From Streptosporangium saharense (GTDB lineage: Bacteria; Actinomycetota; Actinomycetes; Streptosporangiales; Streptosporangiaceae), in the NCBI RefSeq assembly GCF_014203715.1, contig NZ_JACHJP010000004.1, positions 613,856 through 677,855 on the forward strand: a DNA stretch of 64,000 bases. Direction: 5' to 3'. The notes beneath the pieces are model-generated. The model worked only from the letters and a program-made list of their open reading frames with translations, did no database searches and was not told the origin of the DNA. The translations under genes and the position numbers were made by a program. Positions 1-8,470 of the stretch are shown here, one piece after another. Each line of letters begins with the position of its first letter. Position 1 is the stretch's first letter.

Positions 1-2
1 CC

Positions 3-47
3 GGCTATCTGGACGAGGCGGGCGTGACCCGCTCCTCCGGTGGGTGA
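3..47 (+). CDS. 3' end of an upstream gene (partial)
   Basis: An open frame enters from the left edge and ends in TGA at 45-47, with the last residues GYLDEAGVTRSSGG. It overlaps or touches the start region of the next gene, so the two may be co-transcribed. Only 14 codons are visible and no family can be named. It could also be a chance open frame. Confidence 0.35.
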   Translation, partial: GYLDEAGVTRSSGG

Positions 48-51
48 TCGC

Positions 52-2307
52 ATGCCTCAGGTACGGCGACGCCTGGCGGCCCTGGCCACCCTGCTGGGCG
101 TCGCGCTGTCACTCCTGGTCCCCGGGGCGTCGGCGGCCCCGAAGCCGTCCCCCTCGCCGCCGGGCCACTACCGCCTGCTGCGGCCACCGGGGACCACGGC
201 GGAGGACGCGGAGGTCGACGCGGCGATCCGTGAGGGAATGCCTGGGGAGCCGATGGTGCGCGAACTCACCGAGGCCGCCGTGCGAATCGGCGGGAAGAAC
301 TCCGTCATCAGCCAGGACGGAAACATCTCCGTCCAGTGGTTCGACCTGAAATCCCTGGCGAACGCCGAAGACCTCCCCGAATGGGTTCGGAAGAAGGTCC
401 CCGAGATCCATGATCTGCTGCTGGACGCCGGAGCCGAGTCGGCCCGCTCCGGGGCGGCGGAACGCATGATCATAGAGGGCGTCGAGTACGGCGAGGCGAA
501 CAAGGAGGTTTACCGGGCGATCGGGGCCACGCCGGACAGCAGACTGGTGAAGATCACGTCGGGCAGCACGTCCAGGAAGACCAACCCCGACGGGGAGCAC
601 TCCGAGCTGCGAGCCATCCAGTGGCTTGAGAAGTATCTCCCGAACGTCCTGATGGAGGTGTCCAGGAGCAGGACGGACGGGGACCCCATCCGGGGCAGCA
701 AGGCGAGAATTCTCGCGCGAAGAATAATGGACAGGACGGGCCTGTACTTCGCCAGTCCGAGAGGCCCGTGCCTCGACAAGTGCGACAGAGCAACCCGGAT
801 CTTCGCCGGAGGCTTCGCGCTCGTCCACTACGGCAGGATGGGAAGCCGCGAATCCAAGGCTGCCGGAGCCTTCGTCAGCCTCTTCATGCCGAAAGCGCGC
901 ATCGCACTGGGGCTGTGGAAGAGAAATCCCAGCCGGGACGCCTTCGTGAAGGCGTGGGACGAGAAGGCCACCGCGATGTCGCGACAGAAGAACGCGCGGC
1001 AGGAGGAGGCGCGCCGGGACAACCTCGGGCTCGGCGCCTGCCCTCCCACGGGCGCGTCCGGGTACGGCGGCGCCGGTGAAAGGCGGGTCCTGGCGATGGC
1101 GGCACGTCCCCTGGCCGCGTCCTGCGCGGAGAGCGGGTCGAGTGCCCTGGCCGAGGGCGACTACGGCGGGGTCGACCTGTCGACCCTGGAGCTGCGCTAC
1201 CTCTCCGACCGCCCCGACGCCGGTGACGTGCGCTACGCCTTCTCCGCGCGTGCCGCCTCCCCGGGGGGAACCTCCGGCGACGGTCCCCAGGCGGCGGCAG
1301 CGGCGACAGCGGCCACCGCGGACCTGCGGACCTGGCTGGTGCTGAGCCCGCAGACGTTCTGGGTCAACCTCAACCCGACCGAGCCTGACCGGGTCATCGA
1401 TCCCGCTCTCGGCCAGACGGGCGCGGGCCGGGCGATGCTGGAGGCCGACCTGCGGATGAAGCGCACCCAGGGGAAGCTCCTCGACCCGGACACGGCCTTC
1501 GGCGCGCGCTACTGGAAGGCCATGGCCAGGAGCGAGGGAAAGCTGTGCTTCTCCTCCCGGATGTGGATCGTCCCCGGCGACGTGCGGGTGTACGAGGACG
1601 ACGACTCGCTCTACGTCCTGCAGGCGCCGCTGACGGTGAAGATGAAGGCCGAGGACATCGGCGGCTCCTACTCGTGCGGGTCAACCGATCCGGCGGCCAG
1701 CGCGCGCAACGAGGAGCTCGAACGGTCGACGGTGCTGCCCGAGATCGTCAAGGCGGTCAACACCGCCCCCGAGTACGCGCCGCTGCGCCGGGCCTTCACG
1801 GCCCGCGTGGTGGCCGAATGGATCCGCAGACGGCACGAGGCCGGCCACAGGACGTCGTTCGACGACCTCATCGACTCGGGAGATCTCGGCGGAGCCAGGC
1901 GCGACGACGGCTGGCGGCCCCGGCAGGTGTTCGACGACTACGTCCGCTCGATCCGCGACCGTGAGTTCACGTTCAGACAGACCGTCCGCCGGGGCCGGAC
2001 GACCCTCGTCCGTACGCTGACGTTCGGCGGCGTCGACTTCGGCAGCGTCCCGACCACCACCGTCGACGCCGCCGAGATGAACCGGCTCCACCCGGACCTG
2101 CCGCGGGTCGTACGGGCGTCGGCGAGTCACCCGGAGAAGGGCAGGGACGGCGTGATCTGGCTGGGGGAGAGGCAGACGTTCCCCGAACCCTCTCTCTGGA
2201 CCAGGGCGGGCGACTTCCTGAGCGGGCGCACCGGCGTCCTGGTCCTGGTCGTGGCCGGACTGGGCGTGGTCCTGTTCGGCTTCCGTGGGCGGCGCCCGAA
2301 GCGGTGA
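52..2307 (+). CDS. secreted, C-terminally membrane-anchored protein with a deaminase-like zinc motif
   Basis: The protein has about 751 residues. ATG at 52 is preferred, with GTG at 40 as the alternative; both give a signal peptide (RRR, a hydrophobic core, then GASA, residues 1-28). A C-terminal hydrophobic helix (about residues 725-743) followed by RGRRPKR would anchor it in the membrane with the bulk outside. In the first third HSE (183-185) and PC-x2-C with a second Cys (239-244) match the H-x-E ... P-C-x-x-C zinc ligands of the cytidine-deaminase fold seen in secreted bacterial deaminases. The remaining roughly 480 residues are not recognised. A deaminase role is inference: the spacing between the two motifs (about 55 residues) is longer than in most family members. 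No immunity gene is obvious next door, although a SUKH gene lies 6 kb away. Confidence 0.6.
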   Translation: MPQVRRRLAALATLLGVALSLLVPGASAAPKPSPSPPGHYRLLRPPGTTAEDAEVDAAIREGMPGEPMVRELTEAAVRIGGKNSVISQDGNISVQWFDLKSLANAEDLPEWVRKKVPEIHDLLLDAGAESARSGAAERMIIEGVEYGEANKEVYRAIGATPDSRLVKITSGSTSRKTNPDGEHSELRAIQWLEKYLPNVLMEVSRSRTDGDPIRGSKARILARRIMDRTGLYFASPRGPCLDKCDRATRIFAGGFALVHYGRMGSRESKAAGAFVSLFMPKARIALGLWKRNPSRDAFVKAWDEKATAMSRQKNARQEEARRDNLGLGACPPTGASGYGGAGERRVLAMAARPLAASCAESGSSALAEGDYGGVDLSTLELRYLSDRPDAGDVRYAFSARAASPGGTSGDGPQAAAAATAATADLRTWLVLSPQTFWVNLNPTEPDRVIDPALGQTGAGRAMLEADLRMKRTQGKLLDPDTAFGARYWKAMARSEGKLCFSSRMWIVPGDVRVYEDDDSLYVLQAPLTVKMKAEDIGGSYSCGSTDPAASARNEELERSTVLPEIVKAVNTAPEYAPLRRAFTARVVAEWIRRRHEAGHRTSFDDLIDSGDLGGARRDDGWRPRQVFDDYVRSIRDREFTFRQTVRRGRTTLVRTLTFGGVDFGSVPTTTVDAAEMNRLHPDLPRVVRASASHPEKGRDGVIWLGERQTFPEPSLWTRAGDFLSGRTGVLVLVVAGLGVVLFGFRGRRPKR

Positions 2308-2331
2308 CCCGGTGTCACAGGGACGTCCTGA

Positions 2332-2369
2332 GGGCCCGCCGCCGGAGAGTCCGGGGCGGGCCCTCTTTT
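2332..2369 (+). terminator. rho-independent terminator
   Basis: A perfect 9-bp stem (GGGCCCGCC / GGCGGGCCC, 2332-2340 and 2355-2363) is followed by TCTTTT. It sits 25 bases after the stop of the secreted deaminase-like gene and would end that transcript. Confidence 0.8.
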
Positions 2370-2711
2370 GTCGGTGCCTCGCCGTACGGTGTCGGGCGTG
2401 TGGGGTGATCGAAGATCATCGGGGTGTTTGTCGCGGACAGATGTATGTTCCGGTCGGCGGCGTCGGGTTGTGATCGGCTGAGCTGTTCTTGACCAGGTCA
2501 CGGGTGGTGCGGGGGTGGTCCCGCACGGTTCGGAGGGTATCTGCCGGGGGTGAAAATCGGGTGACATTTCGGGGTGGATGGCGGAATGTTGGGCGTGAGC
2601 GATGAGTTTTGTCGGTGGCACCGGTCAGTCTTTGTACGAACACATTTTCGTGTCTCGCGGCTGGAACGCCAGCAACGACGACGTCCTGTCCGACAACCTG
2701 ATTGAGGTTCC
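2370..2711. other. intergenic region upstream of the MFS exporter
   Basis: About 340 bases without a convincing gene. Base composition is less GC-rich than the neighbours, as expected of a promoter and leader. A 49-codon frame (2602-2751) runs into the MFS start, but it has no clear ribosome binding site and I do not call it. An imperfect inverted repeat lies around 2633-2657. Confidence 0.5.
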
Positions 2712-4172
2712 GTGTCCCGCACACAGCTCGACTCACCAGTCAAGCCCGTGACCGCCACCCCGGCGCGCACCCCGGCCGTGATCCGGCTGCTCGTGCTCGC
2801 CACCTTCGTGGTCATTCTCAACGAGACGATCATGATCAACGCGATCCCGAGGCTGATGAGCGCGCTGCACATCACCGAACAGACCGCGCAGTGGCTCTCG
2901 ACCGCCTTCATGTTGACCATGGCCGCCGTCATCCCGATCACCGGCTGGTTCCTGCAGCGGGTGTCCACCCGCAGCGCCTACACCACCGCGATGGGGCTGT
3001 TCCTGGCCGGTACGGCACTGGCGACCGTCGCGCCGACGTTCGAGGTGCTGCTGGGCGCCCGCATCGTCCAGGCGTCCGGGACCGCGGTGATGATGCCGCT
3101 GCTGATGACCACGCTGATGCAGGTCGTGCCCGAGGGCGACCGGGGCCGGGTGATGGGCAACGTCACCCTGGCCATCTCGGTCGCGCCCGCGATGGGTCCC
3201 ACGGTCTCGGGAGTGATCCTCCAGTTCGGGTCATGGCGCCTGCTGTTCGCCGTGGTGCTCCCCATCGCCGCGTTGATCATGTGGGGCGGGCTGAGGCAGC
3301 TGAAGAACGTCGGGGAGCCCCGGTTCAGCACCATCGACTGGCTGAGCGTCGTGACGGCCGCTCTCGGCTTCGGCAGCCTGGTCTACGGGCTCAGCCGGTT
3401 CGGCGGCGACGACACCCGCGTCGCCCTCGCGTTCGCGGCTGTCGGTCTGCTGTCCATCGCCGTCTTCATCCTGCGCCAGCTTTCGCTGCAGAAGAACGGC
3501 ACGCCGCTGATGGACCTGCGCACCCTGCGCCACCGCACCTACACGATCGCTCTGATCATGATGTCGGTCGCCTTCCTGGCGATGATCGGCTCGATGATCC
3601 TGCTCCCGCTGTACCTGCAGAACGTCCGTGGGCTCAACCCCCTGGAGACCGGGCTTCTCGTGATGCCGGGTGGTCTCGCGATGGGGCTGCTCGGTCCGAG
3701 CGTCGGCCGTCTGTTCGACCGCTTCGGTGCCCGGGTGCTGATCGTCCCCGGGGCGGTCGGCATCACGGTCGCGCTCGCCGGTTTCACCCAGGTCGCGATG
3801 AGCACGCCGTTCTGGCTGGTCCTCGGGCTGCACGCGCTGCTGATGGTGAGCCTGGCCGCGACCTTCACCCCGGTGTTCACCCTCGGCCTCGGGGCGGTTC
3901 CGCCCTCGCTCTACTCGCACGGCAGCTCGATCCTGAGCACGCTGCAGCAGGTCTCCGCCGCCATCGGCACCGCGCTCGTGATCACCGTGATGGGCGCGCG
4001 GGCCGCGGCGCTGCGGGCGGAGGGCGCCACCGAGGCGTTCGCCAACCTGGGCGGCATGCGGCTGGCCTTCATCGTCGGCGCCGTGCTGTCCGTGATCGTG
4101 ATCGTCACCGCCCTGCTCCTCCCGGCCCGCGCGGCGAGCACGGAGGAGCAGCAGCCGGTCGCCGTTCACTGA
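2712..4172 (+). CDS. MFS multidrug exporter, DHA2 (EmrB/QacA) type
   Basis: A 486-residue integral membrane protein with 12-14 predicted helices. ILNETIMINAIPRLM near residues 35-50 resembles the motif of helix 1 in proton-drug antiporters, and the helix 2-3 loop (GWFLQRVSTRSA) and MQVVPEGDRGRVMG are typical of the DHA2 branch. Such proteins expel lipophilic drugs or secondary metabolites in exchange for protons. The GTG start (VSRTQ) has GAGG about 5 bases upstream. No regulator is adjacent. The gene converges with the ABC permease that follows, leaving only 6 bases between the stops. The substrate cannot be read from sequence. Confidence 0.9.
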   Translation: MSRTQLDSPVKPVTATPARTPAVIRLLVLATFVVILNETIMINAIPRLMSALHITEQTAQWLSTAFMLTMAAVIPITGWFLQRVSTRSAYTTAMGLFLAGTALATVAPTFEVLLGARIVQASGTAVMMPLLMTTLMQVVPEGDRGRVMGNVTLAISVAPAMGPTVSGVILQFGSWRLLFAVVLPIAALIMWGGLRQLKNVGEPRFSTIDWLSVVTAALGFGSLVYGLSRFGGDDTRVALAFAAVGLLSIAVFILRQLSLQKNGTPLMDLRTLRHRTYTIALIMMSVAFLAMIGSMILLPLYLQNVRGLNPLETGLLVMPGGLAMGLLGPSVGRLFDRFGARVLIVPGAVGITVALAGFTQVAMSTPFWLVLGLHALLMVSLAATFTPVFTLGLGAVPPSLYSHGSSILSTLQQVSAAIGTALVITVMGARAAALRAEGATEAFANLGGMRLAFIVGAVLSVIVIVTALLLPARAASTEEQQPVAVH

Positions 4173-4178
4173 GCGGCG

Positions 4179-5012
4179 TCACCTGCCGATCCGCTGATGC
4201 TGGCGGGTCGCCAGGGGGACGAAGACGGCGAGGATCGCGACCGACCACAGCAGGACGGCCGCGATCGGATGCTGGAGTGGCCAGGCATCCTGGGGTACGG
4301 AGGCTCCCGGGTTGCCGAACAGGTCGCGGCAGGCGGCGACGAGCGCGCTGGCCGGGTTCCAGTCCGCGACGAGCCGCAGCCACGCGGGCATGCCGTCGGT
4401 GGGCACGAAGCTGTTGGATAGCGCCGAGACCGGAAAGATCAGCGGAATGAACGCGTCCGCGGTCTCGGGGCTGATCGACAGACCGACGGTCACCCCGATC
4501 CAGCTCACCGCGAAGCGGACCAGGAGGATCAGGCCGAAGGCGGCAAGCGTGGCGGCCAGGCCGTGGTGCGCCCGCCAGCCGACGAGCAGCCCCATCCCGG
4601 CCATCATCGCGGTGGTGACGGCGCCGACGACCAGGTCCGCGACCGTACGGCCCGACGGGATCGCCGAGCGTGCCATCGGCAGGGAACGGAACCGGTCCAT
4701 GACCCCCTCGGCGACGTCCTTGGAGATCATCAGGGCGCTGGCTATCACCCCGGTGACGGCGTTCATGGCGAACAGGCCGGGGATTAGATACTCGCGGTAG
4801 TCCCCGCCCTCGGGCACCGCGATCGCGCTGCCGAAGTCGTAGCCGAACAGCACGACCATGACGGCCGGGACAACCAGCGCGCCGACCAGTTCGCCCGGAT
4901 GATGGCGGATCTGGCTGAACTCCCTGCCCGCGACCGACCACGCGTCGCGCGCCCCCCAGCCAGCCTGGAAATGGTGCTGGACGGCCTCGCCCTCGGCCTG
5001 AGGTAGCGCCAA
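4179..5012 (-). CDS. ABC-2 type permease (DrrB-like), no ATPase beside it
   Basis: 277 residues with about six membrane helices. The ABC-2 signature is clear toward the C-terminus (WIGVTVGLSISPETADAF, then FPVSALSNSFVPTDGMPAWL), as in daunorubicin-exporter DrrB subunits. The start is TTG at 5012 with no strong ribosome site, so an upstream start could be missed. DrrB proteins normally follow a DrrA ATPase in the same operon; none lies on the minus strand upstream, where 5013-5265 carries the divergent mini-gene. The subunit must either borrow an ATPase from elsewhere or be a relic. The frame is intact and the helices look undisturbed. Confidence 0.85.
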   Translation of the reverse strand: MALPQAEGEAVQHHFQAGWGARDAWSVAGREFSQIRHHPGELVGALVVPAVMVVLFGYDFGSAIAVPEGGDYREYLIPGLFAMNAVTGVIASALMISKDVAEGVMDRFRSLPMARSAIPSGRTVADLVVGAVTTAMMAGMGLLVGWRAHHGLAATLAAFGLILLVRFAVSWIGVTVGLSISPETADAFIPLIFPVSALSNSFVPTDGMPAWLRLVADWNPASALVAACRDLFGNPGASVPQDAWPLQHPIAAVLLWSVAILAVFVPLATRQHQRIGR

Positions 5013-5126
5013 TTGTCATATAACGCCCGAACCAAGCGATAAGTGACCAATCATGAGGGGTCCACATATTTCGGTCGAGCCGGATTATGCTCTGGGCAGT
5101 TCTGAAGTGGATCAACGGAGGTGTCC

Positions 5127-5210
5127 ATGAGGAAGATGACCGTCCGTCGCAAGGGCGCACTGCGCCTGCTGTCCGGCGCCCGCCGTCTCTGGATCGAGTG
5201 GTGCTGGTAG
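5127..5210 (+). CDS. 27-residue basic, Trp-rich peptide (RiPP precursor or leader peptide)
   Basis: This short gene has a textbook ribosome site (GGAGG, 5117-5121, five bases before ATG). The product begins MRKMTVRRKGALRL, contains seven Arg or Lys residues in the first 20, and ends in WIEWCW. A basic front followed by an aromatic tail resembles precursors of P450-modified peptides such as tryptorubin, but no P450 is adjacent (one lies 34 kb away). Three Trp codons in the last six, followed after 10 bases by a strong hairpin, also fit a transcription-attenuation leader. It precedes the TPR gene on the same strand. Both readings are inference; the good ribosome site is what is seen. Confidence 0.6.
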   Translation: MRKMTVRRKGALRLLSGARRLWIEWCW

Positions 5211-5220
5211 TTGCCGGTAC

Positions 5221-5244
5221 GGCGGGCACCCCGGGGTGCCCGCC
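5221..5244 (+). terminator. 10-bp perfect hairpin between mini-gene and TPR gene
   Basis: GGCGGGCACC and GGTGCCCGCC (5221-5230, 5235-5244) pair perfectly around a CCGG loop, starting 10 bases after the mini-gene stop. There is no T-run. It may act as an attenuator or as an RNA-stability element that separates expression of the peptide from that of the TPR protein. Confidence 0.55.
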
Positions 5245-5265
5245 CTCACGGGAACCGGACGGGCT

Positions 5266-6954
5266 ATGACGCGGGAACCGGACAGGCCGGAAGGCTACGA
5301 CTGCCACCGGGACGGCGGGCCGTACGCCGGGATCGCCTCCTTCCTCGCCAGGATCGCCGAGGAACGGCCTCGCCTGGCGGCCCACCACCGGGTCGAGCTG
5401 CACGCGATCGCCCCCTGGCTCGACCGTACGGCGCGCCCCGCCGCCGAGGAGGAGCCGATCCGCTTCCACCCCGCCCGGCGCACCGCCTGCCTGGCCTACG
5501 GCGCCGTGGAGTTCGTCACGGCCTGGGCCGACACGCTCAGGCGCCCGGTCACCGTACGGCTCGACCACGTCGGCGACGCCGACGAGACCACCCGCGAGCT
5601 GCTGGACGCGCTGGCCAGGAGGAAGCCGTCCCTGCTGCGCCTGGAGTCGCGCGACGGCGGCGCTCCCCGGCGGGCGGCGGCCGAGCCGACGCGTACGGCC
5701 CTGGGCGAGAGTCTGGCTCGCGGTTTCTACCACCACGCGGAGCGGATCGCCCGGCGCGGGCGCGCCACGGTGACCCCGGACGGCGACCTGCGGCTCTGGT
5801 GGGCGTTCACCACCGGCCTGGCCACCGCCCTGGCGGCACTGGACCGCGCGGCCGAGGCGCTCGACCTCTACCACGAGGCGCGCGCCGCCACCGACGACCC
5901 GAAGATCACCATGTCGGCCGCCTACGCCACGGCCATGCTGTACGCCAGGCACCTGCCCGCCTCCGACCAGGACCCCGAGCAGGCACGGCGCTGGCTGGAA
6001 CGGGCGATCGACCTCGCGGCCGGGCTGGACGACCCACGGCGGCGGACGCTGTCCACGGTCTTCTACGAGCAGGGGCTCGCCCTGCTGGACGCCAGGGCCG
6101 GGGAGCACGCCTACGCGCTGCGGCTGGTCAACGACGGGCTGGCCCGGCTGACGGCGATGCTCGGTTCCGGGGAGCGGTCGCAGGACGTGGCCCGGCTGCG
6201 CCACAACCGGGCGCAGGTGTACCTGGCCATGGGGGAGCGGGACCTGGCCCTGGCCGACCTCGACACCGTGATCGAACACGACCCCGACAACTGCGAGTAC
6301 TACGTGGACCGGGCCGCCCTGTACCGTGCGGCGGGACGGGCGAAGGCCGCGATCGGGGACTACGGCACCGCGATCCGGCTGGGGCCGCACCTGCCGGAGG
6401 CGTACTACAACCGGGCCGTGCTCCAGCAGGAGCGGGGCCGTACGGCACGGGCGTGTGAGGACCTGGAACGCGCGCTCGCCGTCGACCCCGGGCACCTCGA
6501 CGCCAGGATCACCCTGGTCAACCTGCGGGTCGAAAGCGGCGCGCTCGACGAGGCCGAGACCGAGGCGCGGGCCGGACTCGAACTGGCGCCGAGGGATCCC
6601 GCGCTGCTGTGCACGCTCGGGCTGGTCCGCTCCGAACGCGGCGGCCTCGCCGAGGCGGACGAACTGCTCACCCGGGCCCTGGCCGGGGACCCCAAGCTTG
6701 TCGAGGCCTGGACGAACCGGGCAGCCGTACGGTTCGACCGCGGTGAGGTGGCCGCCGCGGTCGCCGACCTGGACCGGGCGGTCGCGCTGTCGGAGGCGCC
6801 GGTGCCCCGCTACAACCGGGGGAAGGCGCTGGTACGGCTCGGCCGGACCGAGGAGGCCGCCCGCGACTTCGCCTATGCCCTCACCCAGCCCGGCCTGGAC
6901 CGGGCGCTGCGCCGCGACCTCCGCGCCGAACTGGCCCGCTGCCGCCGCCCCTGA
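5266..6954 (+). CDS. tetratricopeptide-repeat protein
   Basis: 562 residues from ATG 5266 (GTG at 5236 is also in frame). Residues 1-170 form a non-repeat domain with no family I can name. From about residue 190 to the end there are many 34-residue TPR units, for example LRHNRAQVYLAMGERDLALA, YYVDRAALYRAAGRAKAAIG and YYNRAVLQQERGRTARACE. There is no signal peptide, so it should be a cytoplasmic protein- or peptide-binding scaffold. It lies directly downstream of the Trp-rich mini-gene and is followed by a long hairpin at 6961-6996, suggesting a two-gene unit. A role in binding or sensing the small peptide is attractive but is inference only. Confidence 0.75.
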   Translation: MTREPDRPEGYDCHRDGGPYAGIASFLARIAEERPRLAAHHRVELHAIAPWLDRTARPAAEEEPIRFHPARRTACLAYGAVEFVTAWADTLRRPVTVRLDHVGDADETTRELLDALARRKPSLLRLESRDGGAPRRAAAEPTRTALGESLARGFYHHAERIARRGRATVTPDGDLRLWWAFTTGLATALAALDRAAEALDLYHEARAATDDPKITMSAAYATAMLYARHLPASDQDPEQARRWLERAIDLAAGLDDPRRRTLSTVFYEQGLALLDARAGEHAYALRLVNDGLARLTAMLGSGERSQDVARLRHNRAQVYLAMGERDLALADLDTVIEHDPDNCEYYVDRAALYRAAGRAKAAIGDYGTAIRLGPHLPEAYYNRAVLQQERGRTARACEDLERALAVDPGHLDARITLVNLRVESGALDEAETEARAGLELAPRDPALLCTLGLVRSERGGLAEADELLTRALAGDPKLVEAWTNRAAVRFDRGEVAAAVADLDRAVALSEAPVPRYNRGKALVRLGRTEEAARDFAYALTQPGLDRALRRDLRAELARCRRP

Positions 6955-6960
6955 ATCACA

Positions 6961-6996
6961 GCCGGTACGGCGTCGCGCGGTGCGCGCCGTACCGGC
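6961..6996. terminator. 12-bp inverted repeat between convergent genes
   Basis: GCCGGTACGGCG (6961-6972) and its exact complement (6985-6996) surround a 12-base loop just after the TPR gene stop and before the convergent stop at 7000. It could terminate transcription from both sides. Confidence 0.65.
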
Positions 6997-6999
6997 CGG

Positions 7000-8334
7000 T
7001 CAGCGGTAGTGCAGTGCCGGGAGGCACTCGGGGAAGGGGCGTCGCCAGCGGTGGCCGTCGGGGGGCACGTGGGCCTCAAGGTGTTCGCGCACCGGCGGCA
7101 CCATGGCCTTGAAGAAGCGCCGTGGCGTGGCGCGCGGATTGGTCTCGGCGAGGTGGCGCAGGGCGTCCGCCCCGGTCAGCAGGGTGTAGCGGCCCTGGCC
7201 TCGGCCGTAGAAGACGTAGGTCGGAGTGCTCCACCGCCAGGCCGACCTGCCGGTGTTGCGGTTGCGGACGGCGGTGGCGATCAGGCGGCCCCCGGTCCGC
7301 CAGGCGGGCAGCGACGGCCTGCCGGTCCGCTCGCCGATCGGCCAGGCGTCGAGCCACACGCGGTGTCCGTCGAAGATCCAGCGCACGTCCCAGCCGTGCT
7401 CACGCAGGACGTCGGCGTGGCCGTCGAACACGCTCGGGTGCGGAGGCCGGGGTGGGGGACGGTGGTTGCGCGGGTCCTGCCGGGCCTGCTCGACAAGCTC
7501 GGCGTACCGGACGGGATGGCGGTCGACGAGGTGCCGGTGGAGCGGCGCGTCGGCCCGGCGGCTCAGCCGGTCGTGCTCGACCAGCGCGGCCCGCACGTGG
7601 GTGAGGAAGGTGAGCTTGGAGGCCCACCGCTCGCGAGGGGTGTCGTGGCGCGCCTGGATGAGGTGCGGGTCGGGGACGGCGAAGAGGTTGCGCACGCGGG
7701 CGGGCGTCACCTCCAGGCCTATCTCGGTGAACGCCATCGTGCCGATCGCCACCAGCGCCTCGTACCACCGGGACAGCAGCGCCGGGTGGCGCAGCGCGTG
7801 GCACACCCCGCTGTCCTTGATGTCGTTGCCGACCAGCTCGCGGAAGGCGACCGCGCCCATCGTCAGCAGTCTGGCGACGTCGTCGTTCCTCTTCGGGTGG
7901 AACAGCGGCTCGGCCTCCTCCCGGTGGTCCGCCATGAGAGTCGCGAGCGCCGAGGCCGTCGCCCGGTCGGCGGACAGCCCGGCGCGCGCCTCGACGATGA
8001 GCCGCGCCTCGACGCCGCGCTGGCGGATGCGGGCCAGGCGCCGTTCCGCGCGCCGCGTGGCCGGGTCGTCGAACCCTGAACCGAGCACGCTGTTCCACCA
8101 CGAGAGCTGGTGGAGCCCCTCCTGTCGGGTGAGGACGTCCTCCCAGACGTCGCAGACCTCCTCGGAGACCAGCCAGCGGCTCAACCCGGAGGGCACCCGG
8201 TTGAGGGTCGCCTCGGCCACCGTCAGGAGGCTGATGGTGTCGGGGTCGTCGCCGTACTGCTCCTGCAACTCCTCCGGGGTGATGCCGGGGTCGAGCTGCG
8301 CGACGTCGGCCAGTCGCATTCGCGTGCCGCTCAC
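7000..8334 (-). CDS. unknown protein, 444 residues
   Basis: GTG at 8334 (VSGTRMRLADV) is chosen because GAGGAG lies about 5 bases upstream; a longer frame from 8394 exists. I do not recognise the family. The protein is rich in Arg and Trp, has no signal peptide or membrane helix, and its middle (residues 60-250) is mostly helical. The C-terminal third (GWDVRWIFDGHRVWLDAWPIG and later RWSTPTYVFYGRGQGRYTLL) looks like a compact beta-rich domain. The name 'hypothetical cytoplasmic protein' is all that can be supported. It stands alone on the minus strand between a hairpin and the SUKH gene. Confidence 0.7.
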   Translation of the reverse strand: MSGTRMRLADVAQLDPGITPEELQEQYGDDPDTISLLTVAEATLNRVPSGLSRWLVSEEVCDVWEDVLTRQEGLHQLSWWNSVLGSGFDDPATRRAERRLARIRQRGVEARLIVEARAGLSADRATASALATLMADHREEAEPLFHPKRNDDVARLLTMGAVAFRELVGNDIKDSGVCHALRHPALLSRWYEALVAIGTMAFTEIGLEVTPARVRNLFAVPDPHLIQARHDTPRERWASKLTFLTHVRAALVEHDRLSRRADAPLHRHLVDRHPVRYAELVEQARQDPRNHRPPPRPPHPSVFDGHADVLREHGWDVRWIFDGHRVWLDAWPIGERTGRPSLPAWRTGGRLIATAVRNRNTGRSAWRWSTPTYVFYGRGQGRYTLLTGADALRHLAETNPRATPRRFFKAMVPPVREHLEAHVPPDGHRWRRPFPECLPALHYR

Positions 8335-8470
8335 CTGATCTCCTCGCCGTAACGGTAGTGGTACGCGCATGTGGAGTTCAGCAGGACGGTACACCGGCGA
8401 CGGCCGGTCACAACGGCGATTACCTCACACCGGTCCCTTTCGGATCGCCCGGGAGGTGAATACGGGCGTA

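Noticed and set aside
2602..2751. 49-codon frame running into the MFS start
   Set aside because: No ribosome site and no family character; could be an upstream frame, but the evidence is too thin to call.
4105..6495. Very long minus-strand open frame
   Set aside because: A shadow of the ABC permease and TPR genes; its translation is low-complexity and matches no family.
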